Shown: positions 1 through 6,592, counted from the first letter of the stretch. The stretch: 9,804 nucleotides of DNA from Pseudomonadota bacterium (GCA_023394655.1 JAEXAG010000153.1:1-9804), one strand, 5' to 3'. Notes: a model not told the origin generated them from the sequence alone. Numbers and translations: made by a program.

Positions 1-1696
1 ACACCTTCACGCCGCCGGCGCGCTGGTCCATCACCACGTCGGTATCGACGCGGAACTGGCCGTAGCCTTCGATGGCCTTCTGCAGGTTCATCAGGCCCCA
101 GCCGAACACCGGGTCGATGCCCGGGGCGCCGATGTCGGTGGCGGTGGTTAGCAGGATGTCACGCACCTGCGGGCCGGTGAGGTAGGGGAAACGCTCGAAC
201 AACAGGCCCAGCGCGCCGGTGACGTGCGGAGTGGCCATCGAGGTGCCGCTGTAATAGGCGTAGGCGGATACCGGGTCCTCGGCGGTGATTTCCAGCGTGT
301 AGCTGCCGTCCGGGTTCTGGACCAGGTTGCCCTCGACGTTCTCGTCGCCTGCAAAAACGCTCGACGCGATGGTGCTGCCCGGTGCCGCAAGGCACCAGTT
401 CATGCTCTCGCCGCACATCATGGAAGAGCCGGAAAGTCCGTAGGGGTTGTCCGGATTTCCGGTGCGGCCGATGTTCACCACGCTCAGCCAGTACGGTTCG
501 AGTTCCGGCATGTAGCGCGGCAGGCTGGCGGTGAGGCCGGCGATCGGCCAGAGGCCGGCCGGCGGCGCCTGGCGCAGGTTGCCTGCGGCCCAGACGTGGA
601 TCATGCCGGTTTCCAGCGCGCCATCGCGGAACATTTCCCAGTCTTCCTGCCAGCCGGGGGCGTTGTAGTACAGGTCGAGCTGGCTGCCGTAGTACAGCTG
701 CAGGGTGTAGCCCCAGCTGTGGTTGACCGCGCGCACGCCGGCGGCGGCCATCTGCCGGAAGACGTCGGCAAAGGCACTGGTGCTGGCGGACTTGCCCGGC
801 GCCAGATCGACCACGCTGTAGCCGGTGGCGGTCCGCGTCCATTCGCGGGCGGTGTCGTGGAACATGCGGGCAACGGCGAGGTTGGAGCCGAAGGCCACGC
901 CATGCATGCCGCTGCCGTCGCGATTGGCGGCGATGGTGCCGCCGACGTGGGTGCCGTGGCTCTGGTAGGTGAAGCCGGGCTGGACGTAGTTGCCGCTGGT
1001 GATGATGTCGCGGATGGCCTGCGGCACGCTCGCGTTGAAGCGCACATAGTCGAGCTGCACTTCGTCGCCACGGGTGGCGAAGCAGGGATTGGCGCCACCG
1101 AAGCTGCGGAAGGTGTTGCAGCGGGTGCCGTCCTCGAGCAGGTCGGCCATGGTCAGGGAGATGTGGTCCTTGCCTTGGAACTCGCTGTGGGTCAGGCCGG
1201 TGCCGCTGTCCAGCACGCCCAGGCGCACGCCGGCGCCGGTCAGGCCGCGGGCATAGGCATGGTGCGCGTTGACCGCCTCGAGGCCCCAGTCGAGCTGGAA
1301 CTCCTCGGTGATCCAGCTGTCGGGATCACCGATCACGCCGGTTTCCTCGTAGGCCGGCGCAGCATCGGCATCGGCACCGGAGTCCGCGAACGGACTTTCT
1401 GCGGTGGCAAGGCCGGGTGCGGAGGGTGCGAAGCCGACCGACTCGAAGCGGGCGGAAGTCAGGCGCGGCACGACCGGCGCGGCTTCCTGCGGGCTGAGGA
1501 TGCGGAACGAAGCCTGGAACTGGCAGTTGCCGTCACGATCGGTCTCGCACTGGAGGCCGGTGGTCGTCGGCGAAGCCGGGCGCGATTCGGTGGCCTGTGC
1601 AGTGGCGATGGAGCCGCCGATGACGAGGCCGAGGGCAATCGCCTGGAACAGGCGCGAGCGATTGGGCTGTGATGGGTGGTGGCGTTTCCGAGTCAT
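1..1696 (-). CDS. Secreted S8 (subtilisin-like) serine protease, probably autotransporter type; C-terminal part beyond window
   Basis: Partial gene: 565 codons from the ATG at 1696 run open to the window edge. The N-terminus is a Sec signal peptide (basic start, hydrophobic residues about 16-32, likely cleavage after AQA at 35). The S8 catalytic triad is clear: Asp163 in GVLDSGTG, His247 in SHGTHVGG and Ser486 in SGTSMATPH, with oxyanion-hole Asn373 in WAAGN. It should be exported and cut peptide bonds outside the cytoplasm. The stretch after Ser486 (DPVFGWGLMNLQKAIEG) resembles the link between an S8 domain and an autotransporter beta-barrel; this is inference, since the barrel region is not in the window. 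Asp-His and His-Ser distances (84 and 239 residues) exceed those of subtilisin, so insertions are present. Cysteines include 50/58 and 193/205. A weak GGAA lies 11 bases before the ATG. It could instead be a soluble secreted protease. Confidence 0.9.
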   Translation of the reverse strand, partial: MTRKRHHPSQPNRSRLFQAIALGLVIGGSIATAQATESRPASPTTTGLQCETDRDGNCQFQASFRILSPQEAAPVVPRLTSARFESVGFAPSAPGLATAESPFADSGADADAAPAYEETGVIGDPDSWITEEFQLDWGLEAVNAHHAYARGLTGAGVRLGVLDSGTGLTHSEFQGKDHISLTMADLLEDGTRCNTFRSFGGANPCFATRGDEVQLDYVRFNASVPQAIRDIITSGNYVQPGFTYQSHGTHVGGTIAANRDGSGMHGVAFGSNLAVARMFHDTAREWTRTATGYSVVDLAPGKSASTSAFADVFRQMAAAGVRAVNHSWGYTLQLYYGSQLDLYYNAPGWQEDWEMFRDGALETGMIHVWAAGNLRQAPPAGLWPIAGLTASLPRYMPELEPYWLSVVNIGRTGNPDNPYGLSGSSMMCGESMNWCLAAPGSTIASSVFAGDENVEGNLVQNPDGSYTLEITAEDPVSAYAYYSGTSMATPHVTGALGLLFERFPYLTGPQVRDILLTTATDIGAPGIDPVFGWGLMNLQKAIEGYGQFRVDTDVVMDQRAGGVKV

Positions 1697-1747
1697 CGGG
1701 AGTCAGTTTCCGTCGAATATTTGAAGAGAGGGCGGCCGCCGAACCGG

Positions 1748-1766
1748 AGCTAAACCGCAGCTAAAC
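1748..1766. repeat. Tandem direct repeat AGCTAAAC x2, 11-base period
   Basis: AGCTAAAC occurs at 1748-1755 and again at 1759-1766, one helical turn apart, 52-70 bases upstream of the S8 protease ATG. On the coding (minus) strand it reads GTTTAGCT. It could be a tandem operator half-site or part of the mRNA leader. The minus-strand hexamer TATCTT next to it (1767-1772) is a possible -10, but no good -35 sits at 16-18 bases, so the promoter stays unassigned. Apart from this repeat and the terminator at 1889-1912, I see nothing else in 1697-1937. Confidence 0.4.
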
Positions 1767-1888
1767 AAGATAGGCAGCGTGACGGTTCTAACACTTTTCA
1801 ATTGGCCCTGTCACGTCCGGGGGCGAATGGTTTGCGGCGGCCCTTGCGTGGCGGCCGAAGGTGTCGAGAATCCGTGTTGCGGCGCATG

Positions 1889-1912
1889 AAAAAGCCGCCC
1901 GAAGGCGGCTTT
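1889..1912 (-). terminator. Rho-independent terminator of the yidD-pyrC-lipoprotein operon
   Basis: A perfect 9-bp stem (AAAGCCGCC / GGCGGCTTT) closes a four-base loop, read as TTCG on the minus strand. On that strand the stem runs into five T residues (1893-1889). It lies about 25 bases past the stop of the lipoprotein gene at 1938, as expected for an intrinsic terminator. Confidence 0.9.
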
Positions 1913-1937
1913 CCGAAGCGCGGCGGCAGGGGGCGAT

Positions 1938-2450
1938 TCAGGGCGAAACCACCCGGACCCGCTGGGTCAACGGTGCGCCATCGACGGGATGCTCCACGCG
2001 CACGGTGAGCGTGCCGCTGGCGCCGGCGGGGACGGGATGACGGAACGCGCCGCGGGCATCGACATTGACCGATTTGCCGTCGATGGTGACCCGGCTGCCG
2101 ACCGGCACCTGCCCGGAGAGTGATTCACCGGCGCGGACCTGCCCCGGAATGGCGATCAGGCTGCCGGGAACGCGCTCCCCCGGAAGCGTCGGTTCAAGTC
2201 GGGGCATGTCGCGGGTACCTTCGACGCTGGCCGCAGGCCTGGATGCGGAGACCGGTGCGGGCGGTTTGGACGGACTGGACATGGCAGGTGCCTCCTCGGG
2301 CGTTGCGACGGCGACAGGTGCCGGGGCCTGCGTGTCGCGCTGGGTCGCGGCGACCGGGGCCGCCTCCTGCGTGTTGCGCGAGGCGGGTGGCGTGCAAGCG
2401 GCGCATGCGGCGAGGAATGGCAGGGCGAGCGCAATGCGGATGTCCTTCAT
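1938..2450 (-). CDS. Small lipoprotein with Pro/Ala-rich linker and C-terminal Ig-like domain
   Basis: 170 aa, function unknown. The N-terminus MKDIRIALALPFLAACAAC is a type II signal peptide; the lipobox LAAC puts the lipidated cysteine at 16 (Cys19 is an alternative). Residues about 20-95 are low-complexity Pro/Ala/Thr/Ser, a likely periplasmic spacer. Residues about 100-170 hold a compact beta-type domain (GQVPVGSRVTIDGKSVNVD, then GAFRHPVPAG, ending in RVRVVSP). From memory this resembles the N-terminal Ig-like domain of M23 peptidases encoded beside pyrC in xanthomonads, but no peptidase domain follows: a stop and then a terminator come next. The start at 2450 is preferred over an in-frame one at 2582 because it gives the signal peptide, has GGAG 8 bases upstream (2459-2462) and overlaps the pyrC stop by ATGA. 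Translation is therefore probably coupled to pyrC. Confidence 0.8.
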   Translation of the reverse strand: MKDIRIALALPFLAACAACTPPASRNTQEAAPVAATQRDTQAPAPVAVATPEEAPAMSSPSKPPAPVSASRPAASVEGTRDMPRLEPTLPGERVPGSLIAIPGQVRAGESLSGQVPVGSRVTIDGKSVNVDARGAFRHPVPAGASGTLTVRVEHPVDGAPLTQRVRVVSP

Positions 2451-3793
2451 CGGGCGAACTCCAGTCGTTTTCCTGCAGCCTGCCCGAGCAGGCGTGAACC
2501 GTCCCAGACCTGCCGGCCGTTGACCCAGGTGCGGGCGATGCGCGAACGGAAGGTGTGGCCTTCGAAAGGCGACCAGCCGCATTTCGACAGCACGTCGCCG
2601 CGCTGCACGGTGAGCGGCCGATCCTCGATCATCACCAGATCGGCGTACTGGCCTTCGCGCAGGAAGCCGCGATCGACCACGTCGAACAGCTGTGCCGGTG
2701 CATGGGCGAACTTCTGCACCGCCTGGGCACGGGTCAGGCGCGCCTCGTGCACGTGCTCGAGCGCCACCAGCAGCGCGTACTGCACCAGCGGAAGCCCGCT
2801 CGGTGCCTGCGCGTAGGGCAGTTGCTTCTCTTCCCAGGCATGCGGCGCGTGGTCGGTGGCGAGCACGTCGATCACGTCATCGACCAGAGCCGCGACCAGC
2901 GCCGCACGATCGAATTCGTCCTTGATCGCCGGATTGCACTTGATCCGGTTGCCGAGCCGGGCGTAATCGGCGCGGGCGAAATGCAGGAAATGCACGCAGG
3001 TCTCGGCGGTGATGCGCTTGCGGCTGCCGTCGGCGCGGATCATCGGGCCGCGTTCGAACAGCGCCAGTTCGTCGGCGGTGGAGATGTGGAGCACGTGCAG
3101 GCGGGCGTCGTGGCGGCGCGCCAGCTCCACCGCGAGGCGGCTGGATTTCAGGCAGGCCTCGCGGCTGCGGATGTCCGGGTGGTGGATGGCCGAAAGCGCA
3201 TCGCCATGCTCGGCCACGAACGCCGCGAAGCGGGCGTCGATGGTCGGCGTGTCCTCGCAGTGGGTGATGATCGGCACCGGCGATTCGCGGAAGATCGCAT
3301 CGAGGGTATCCGGGTCGTCCACCAGCATGTTGCCGGTCGATGCGCCCATGAACACCTTGAGGCCAGGCGTGGCAGCCGGGTCGATGGCGCGGACGGCATC
3401 GAGGTTGTCGTTGCTGGCGCCCATGTAGAAGCCGTGGTTGCCCCAGGCGCGGCCCGCGGCCAGCGCGTATTTCGCTTCCAGTGCGGAGGCGTCCAGCGTG
3501 GGCGGGTTGGTGTTGGGCATGTCCATGAAACTGGTGATGCCGCCGGCCACCGCCGCCGCCGATTCGCTGGCGATGTCGCCTTTGTGGGTCAGCCCGGGTT
3601 CGCGGAAGTGGACTTGGTCGTCGATCATGCCCGGCATCAGCCAGCGGCCGCCGGCATCGACGACGGTTTCGCCGGGGCGGGCGGCCAGCGATTCGCCGAT
3701 CAGGGCGATGCGTTCGCCTTCGATCCGCAGGTCGCCTTCGTATTCGCGGCCTTCGTTGACCAGCCGGGCATTGGTGATGAGGGTGGATGTCAT
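2447..3793 (-). CDS. pyrC: Dihydroorotase (class I type)
   Basis: 448 aa. The enzyme closes N-carbamoyl-aspartate to dihydroorotate in pyrimidine synthesis, in the cytoplasm. It has the amidohydrolase fold: start of the metal site at PGMIDDQVHFREPG (Gln60, His62), the likely carboxylated Lys146 in GLKVFMGAS, His178 in ITHCED, His236 in LHVLHIS, and Asp314 in LATDHAPH. The first His of the usual HxH pair is Gln here, as I recall for a subgroup found in Xanthomonas and Bacteroides, so this is probably a subgroup trait rather than damage. The ATG at 3793 has AGGA 6 bases upstream and overlaps the yidD stop (ATGA); the frame stays open upstream only because it shadows yidD. An allantoinase or dihydropyrimidinase-like role is the alternative, but the REPG and ITSFMDMPNT motifs favour dihydroorotase. 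Confidence 0.93.
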   Translation of the reverse strand: MTSTLITNARLVNEGREYEGDLRIEGERIALIGESLAARPGETVVDAGGRWLMPGMIDDQVHFREPGLTHKGDIASESAAAVAGGITSFMDMPNTNPPTLDASALEAKYALAAGRAWGNHGFYMGASNDNLDAVRAIDPAATPGLKVFMGASTGNMLVDDPDTLDAIFRESPVPIITHCEDTPTIDARFAAFVAEHGDALSAIHHPDIRSREACLKSSRLAVELARRHDARLHVLHISTADELALFERGPMIRADGSRKRITAETCVHFLHFARADYARLGNRIKCNPAIKDEFDRAALVAALVDDVIDVLATDHAPHAWEEKQLPYAQAPSGLPLVQYALLVALEHVHEARLTRAQAVQKFAHAPAQLFDVVDRGFLREGQYADLVMIEDRPLTVQRGDVLSKCGWSPFEGHTFRSRIARTWVNGRQVWDGSRLLGQAAGKRLEFAR

Positions 3794-4026
3794 GGCGGAT
3801 CCTGTCGGGGGTCCGGAGGCACCGGGTCGTGGCCGCCGGGGTTGAAGGGATGGCAACGGGCGATCCGTGCGGCCGCCATCGCGCTCCCACGCACGGGGCC
3901 GTGGCGTTCGATCGCGATCATGGCGTACTCCGAGCAGCTCGGCGTGAACCGGCAGCGCGGGCCCAGCATCGGGCTGATGACACGCTTGTAGCCGCGCAGG
4001 CCGGAAATGAGTAAGCGCGTGATCAC
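3790..4026 (-). CDS. yidD: Membrane protein insertion efficiency factor YidD
   Basis: 78 aa, the usual family size. YidD is a small membrane-associated protein that helps YidC/Sec insert inner-membrane proteins. The family signature is complete: RGYKRVISPMLGPRCRF, then PSCSEYAMIAIERHG, then ARCHPFNPGGHDPVP, including the three conserved cysteines. The start is GTG at 4026; no ATG lies at a sensible place in the frame and no strong ribosome site precedes it. Its stop overlaps the pyrC start by four bases (ATGA), so it leads a yidD-pyrC-lipoprotein operon. In many bacteria yidD sits between rnpA and yidC; here neither neighbour is present. Confidence 0.95.
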   Translation of the reverse strand: MITRLLISGLRGYKRVISPMLGPRCRFTPSCSEYAMIAIERHGPVRGSAMAAARIARCHPFNPGGHDPVPPDPRQDPP

Positions 4027-4045
4027 GGGACTTGTACGCCCATAT

Positions 4046-4060
4046 GCGCCACAATGGCGC
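4046..4060. repeat. Perfect inverted repeat in the yidD-dksA intergenic region
   Basis: GCGCCA-CAA-TGGCGC, 6-bp arms around three bases. It ends two bases before the proposed dksA -35 (4063) and lies about 20 bases upstream of the yidD start, inside the likely yidD leader. It could be an operator near the dksA promoter or a hairpin in the yidD mRNA leader; the sequence alone does not decide. Confidence 0.45.
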
Positions 4061-4062
4061 GC

Positions 4063-4091
4063 TTGCCGGTAGGGGGTACCTAGGCTATAAC
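4063..4091 (+). promoter_or_regulatory. Sigma-70 promoter of dksA
   Basis: -35 TTGCCG at 4063-4068 and -10 TATAAC at 4086-4091 with an ideal 17-base spacer. Transcription would start near 4098, giving a leader of about 33 bases before the dksA start. The bases just after the -10 are GC-rich (CAGCCCGC), a type of discriminator often linked to stringent control; that link is inference. Confidence 0.65.
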
Positions 4092-4111
4092 AGCCCGCTT
4101 CCCCGGCTCAA
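4084..4111 (-). promoter_or_regulatory. Possible promoter of the yidD operon, overlapping the dksA -10
   Basis: On the minus strand, TTGAGC (4111-4106) and TATAGC (4089-4084) are 16 bases apart. Each matches the sigma-70 consensus at four of six positions. The -10 shares bases 4086-4089 with the dksA -10. Start of transcription would be near 4077, giving a leader of about 50 bases that contains the inverted repeat at 4046-4060. Confidence 0.35.
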
Positions 4112-4118
4112 GGGAACC

Positions 4119-4124
4119 AAGGAG
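4119..4124 (+). promoter_or_regulatory. Ribosome binding site that fixes the dksA GTG start
   Basis: AAGGAG lies six bases before GTG at 4131. This strong match decides for the GTG over the in-frame ATGs further upstream (frame open from 4032), one of which would also lie upstream of the promoter -10. Confidence 0.85.
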
Positions 4125-4130
4125 TCGTAC

Positions 4131-5018
4131 GTGGCAGTCAAGAAAACCGTCAAGAAGACCGCAGCGAAGGCCGCCAAGCCGGCTGCGAAGGCTACCGCCC
4201 CTGCGAAGAAGGCCGCGGCGAAGACCGCGAAGGCCACGAAGGCCGCGCCCGGGAAGGCACCCGCGAAACCCGCTCCCGCTGTGAAGAAGGCCACTGCCAA
4301 GGCCCCGGCCAAGGTGGCGAAGGCACCGGCGAAGAAGGCCGTGGCCAAGACCGTCGCCACCAAACAGCCGGCGGTGAAGAAGGCCGTGGCGACGAAGGTG
4401 GTCGAGAAGAAGGCCGCCACGAAGAAGGTCGTTGCGGACACCCGCGTCGCCAAGCCGGCGAAGGCGGCCAAGACGGCTCCCGCGCCGGTGGCCAAGGCCG
4501 TGCGCCCGATCGGCAAGGTGGCCCGCGCCGTCACCTCCGCGCCGCGCGCCGCCGACCCGAAGCCCAAGGGCAAGGCGCTCAAGTTCAAGGTGGACGACGT
4601 CACCGGCCGCCCGATCCTGCCGGAAGGCTACAAGCCGACCGCGGACGAGGAATACATGAATCCGCTGCAGCTGGAATATTTCCGGCAGAAGCTGATCTCG
4701 CGCCGCGAGGAGCTGATCGAGGAATCGAAGCAGACCATCGAGAACCTGCGCGATGAAGTGCGCGACATCGGCGACGAAGCCGAGCGTGCCGCCCGCGAGA
4801 CCGAGAACGCGCTGGAGCTGCGCACCCGCGACCGCTACCGCAAGCTGATCAACAAGATCGAGAGCATCATCCGCCGCGTGGATGAAGGCGATTACGGCTA
4901 CTGCGTGGAAACCGGCGAGGAAATCGGCCTGGACCGCCTCGAGGCGCGTCCGCAGGCCGAGCGCACCTTCGACGCGCAGGAGCGCTGGGAGATGCGCCAG
5001 CGCCAGCAGGGCGACTGA
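4131..5018 (+). CDS. dksA: DksA-type RNA polymerase-binding regulator with long Lys/Ala-rich N-terminal tail
   Basis: 295 aa, against about 150 for E. coli DksA. DksA enters the RNA polymerase secondary channel and, with ppGpp, adjusts initiation in the stringent response. The core spans about 165-295: EEYMNPLQLEYFR, a coiled coil whose tip carries Asp215 and Glu218 (E. coli has Asp71 and Asp74), the conserved LELRTRDRYRKLINKI stretch, and the globular end DYGYCVETGEEIGLDRLEARP. Of the four zinc cysteines only Cys258 remains; the other positions are Thr261 and, near RTFDAQE, non-cysteine residues, so zinc binding of the classical kind is not expected. Residues 1 to about 150 are histone-H1-like repeats of Lys, Ala, Pro and Thr (AKKAAAKTAK style), strongly basic and probably disordered. 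Lysines there use almost only AAG. From memory such tails occur in other xanthomonad DksA proteins. It stands alone on the plus strand with its own promoter and terminator. Confidence 0.9.
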   Translation: MAVKKTVKKTAAKAAKPAAKATAPAKKAAAKTAKATKAAPGKAPAKPAPAVKKATAKAPAKVAKAPAKKAVAKTVATKQPAVKKAVATKVVEKKAATKKVVADTRVAKPAKAAKTAPAPVAKAVRPIGKVARAVTSAPRAADPKPKGKALKFKVDDVTGRPILPEGYKPTADEEYMNPLQLEYFRQKLISRREELIEESKQTIENLRDEVRDIGDEAERAARETENALELRTRDRYRKLINKIESIIRRVDEGDYGYCVETGEEIGLDRLEARPQAERTFDAQERWEMRQRQQGD

Positions 5019-5066
5019 TCCGCGCCCTGATCGCGGATGGAAGAACGCCGGGCATTGCACGGCGTT
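5018..5066 (+). terminator. Tandem hairpins after dksA (likely terminator)
   Basis: Two stem-loops follow the stop: ATCCGCG/CGCGGAT (5018-5024 with 5032-5038) and AACGCCG/CGGCGTT (5044-5050 with 5060-5066). The second is followed by GTTTCC three times in a row (5064-5081), an interrupted T-rich tract. It lies between the convergent ends of dksA and the PhoH gene (stop at 5098) and may serve both. Confidence 0.55.
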
Positions 5067-5097
5067 TCCGTTTCCGTTTCCGGATGGTGGCCGCGGC

Positions 5098-6501
5098 TCA
5101 GAGCACTTCCGAGGCGTGGTCGGCCAGCCGCGAGCGCTCGCCGCGACGCAGGGTGATGTGCGCGGAGTGTGCCCAATCCTTGAAGCGGTCCACCGCGTAG
5201 GTGAGGCCCGAAGTGGTTTCGGTGAGGTAGGGCGTGTCGATCTGCTCGACGTTGCCGAGGCAGACGATCTTGGTGCCCGGCCCGGCGCGGGTGATCAGCG
5301 TCTTCATCTGCTTGGGCGTGAGGTTCTGCGCCTCGTCCAGGATCAGGTAGCGCGAGAGGAAGGTGCGGCCGCGCATGAAGTTCATGGAACGGATCTTGAT
5401 GCGGCTGGCAAGCAGGTCGTTGGTGGCCTGCTGCGCCCAGCTGCCGCCGCTCTTGGCGCTGGGCATCAGCACTTCCAGATTGTCGGTGAGCGCGCCCATC
5501 CACGGCGTCATCTTTTCTTCCTCGGTGCCGGGCAGGAAGCCGATGTCCTCGCCGACGCTCACCGTCGCGCGGGTCATGATGATCTCGCGATAGCGTTGCG
5601 CGTCCATGGTCTGCGCCAGGCCGGCGGCCAGCGTGAGCAGGGTCTTGCCGGTGCCGGCGGTGCCGAGCAGGGTGACGAAATCGATCTCCGGATCCATCAA
5701 CGCGTTGAGCGCGAAGTTCTGCTCGCGGTTGCGCGCGGTGATGCCCCAGATCGCGTGTTGCGGGTTGCGGTAGTCATCGACGATCTGCAGCACCGCCTTG
5801 GCGCCTTCCACCGACACCACGCGGAATTCCGATTGTTCGTCGCCCGGCAGGTAGAGGAACTGGTTGGGGTGCCAGTCGTCGTCCTCGGCCATCACCACTT
5901 CGTAGTAGGTGCGGCCCTTGTCGGTCCAGGACTTCAGCTCCTTGCCGTTGCGCTGCCAGAAATCCGCCGGCAGCGGCAGCGCGCCGGTGTAGAGCAGGCT
6001 GAAATCGTCGAGCGCGCGGTCGTTCTCGTAATCCTCGCTGGGGATGCCGGCGATCGCCGCCTTGATCCGCAGGTTGATGTCCTTGGAGACGAACACGACT
6101 TCCTGCGAGGGATCGCGCGATTGCAGCGCGACGATCGCGGCAAGGATGTGGTTGTCGGGCATCACCGTGCCGAAGGCCTCGCCGCCGCCGCCGAAATCGC
6201 CGGTCTGGAAGCGCAGCACGCCGCGCGCGGCCGCGGAACGCAGTTGCAGGCCGCCCGGCGGACGCAGGTCGAGCCCGGTGGCGATGCGCTCGGTGCCCTG
6301 TTCCTCGATCAGTTCGTTGATGAAGCGGCTCACCTGCCGCGCGTTGCGGCTGGCTTCGCTGGTGCCCTTCTTGCCGTTGTCCAGCTCCTCGATCACCTGC
6401 ATCGGCAGGAAGATGTCGTGTTCCTCGAACTTGAACAGCGCGGTGGGGTCGTGCATCAGCACATTGGTGTCGAGCACGTACAGGCGCTTGCCATCGGTCA
6501 T
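5098..6501 (-). CDS. PIN domain - PhoH-family ATPase
   Basis: 467 aa, the normal length for the two-domain PIN-PhoH (YlaK-like) family. Residues 1 to about 170 form a PIN RNase-type domain with acidic residues Asp11 (YVLDTNVLMHD), Glu38/Glu39 (QVIEELDNGKKG) and Asp141 (VVFVSKDINLR). Residues about 240-467 are the PhoH P-loop ATPase: Walker A GTAGTGKT with Lys286, and Walker B LILDEAQN with Asp389/Glu390. PIN-PhoH proteins are linked to ATP-dependent RNA unwinding and cleavage; the exact role here is inferred from the family. Cytoplasmic. The ATG at 6501 has AGGA about 10 bases upstream and gives a full PIN motif near the N-terminus. It follows bcp on the same strand after 91 bases that hold a weak terminator-like hairpin, so it may be a distal member of that operon or have its own promoter. 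Confidence 0.92.
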   Translation of the reverse strand: MTDGKRLYVLDTNVLMHDPTALFKFEEHDIFLPMQVIEELDNGKKGTSEASRNARQVSRFINELIEEQGTERIATGLDLRPPGGLQLRSAAARGVLRFQTGDFGGGGEAFGTVMPDNHILAAIVALQSRDPSQEVVFVSKDINLRIKAAIAGIPSEDYENDRALDDFSLLYTGALPLPADFWQRNGKELKSWTDKGRTYYEVVMAEDDDWHPNQFLYLPGDEQSEFRVVSVEGAKAVLQIVDDYRNPQHAIWGITARNREQNFALNALMDPEIDFVTLLGTAGTGKTLLTLAAGLAQTMDAQRYREIIMTRATVSVGEDIGFLPGTEEEKMTPWMGALTDNLEVLMPSAKSGGSWAQQATNDLLASRIKIRSMNFMRGRTFLSRYLILDEAQNLTPKQMKTLITRAGPGTKIVCLGNVEQIDTPYLTETTSGLTYAVDRFKDWAHSAHITLRRGERSRLADHASEVL

Positions 6502-6537
6502 GGGGCGATTTTCCTGGGGCGGGGAATGGAGGCGGAA

Positions 6538-6570
6538 ACGCCACCGACCGGCGTGGCCGGGCAGTGGCGT
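6538..6570 (-). terminator. Weak terminator-like or attenuator hairpin between bcp and the PhoH gene
   Basis: Outer stem ACGCCAC/GTGGCGT (6538-6544 with 6564-6570) encloses a second stem CCGGC/GCCGG (6548-6552 with 6556-6560). On the minus strand it is followed only by TTTCC, a poor T tract, so termination may be partial and transcription could continue into the PhoH gene. Confidence 0.35.
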
Positions 6571-6592
6571 CGGGACGGCGCGGCGGGTGCCC

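Noticed and set aside
224..1672. Long plus-strand open frame opposite the protease
   Set aside because: It is a GC-rich shadow of the minus-strand S8 gene; the protein has no recognisable motif while the minus strand shows the full catalytic triad.
2555..3991. Long plus-strand open frame opposite pyrC and yidD
   Set aside because: Antisense shadow with His/Arg/Ala-rich translation; pyrC and yidD motifs are unambiguous on the other strand.
2447..4054. A single 535-residue protein with an extra N-terminal region fused to dihydroorotase
   Set aside because: The upstream part is the yidD region read in another frame; the real pyrC start at 3793 has a ribosome site and the ATGA overlap.
4131..4580. 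Lysine-rich repeats as a separate histone-like gene
   Set aside because: The frame continues without a stop into the DksA core and there is one promoter and one strong ribosome site, so it is one protein.
4080..5060. Minus-strand Gly/Leu/Arg-rich frame opposite dksA
   Set aside because: Low-complexity shadow of the Lys/Ala-rich tail; the dksA core, promoter and ribosome site are on the plus strand.
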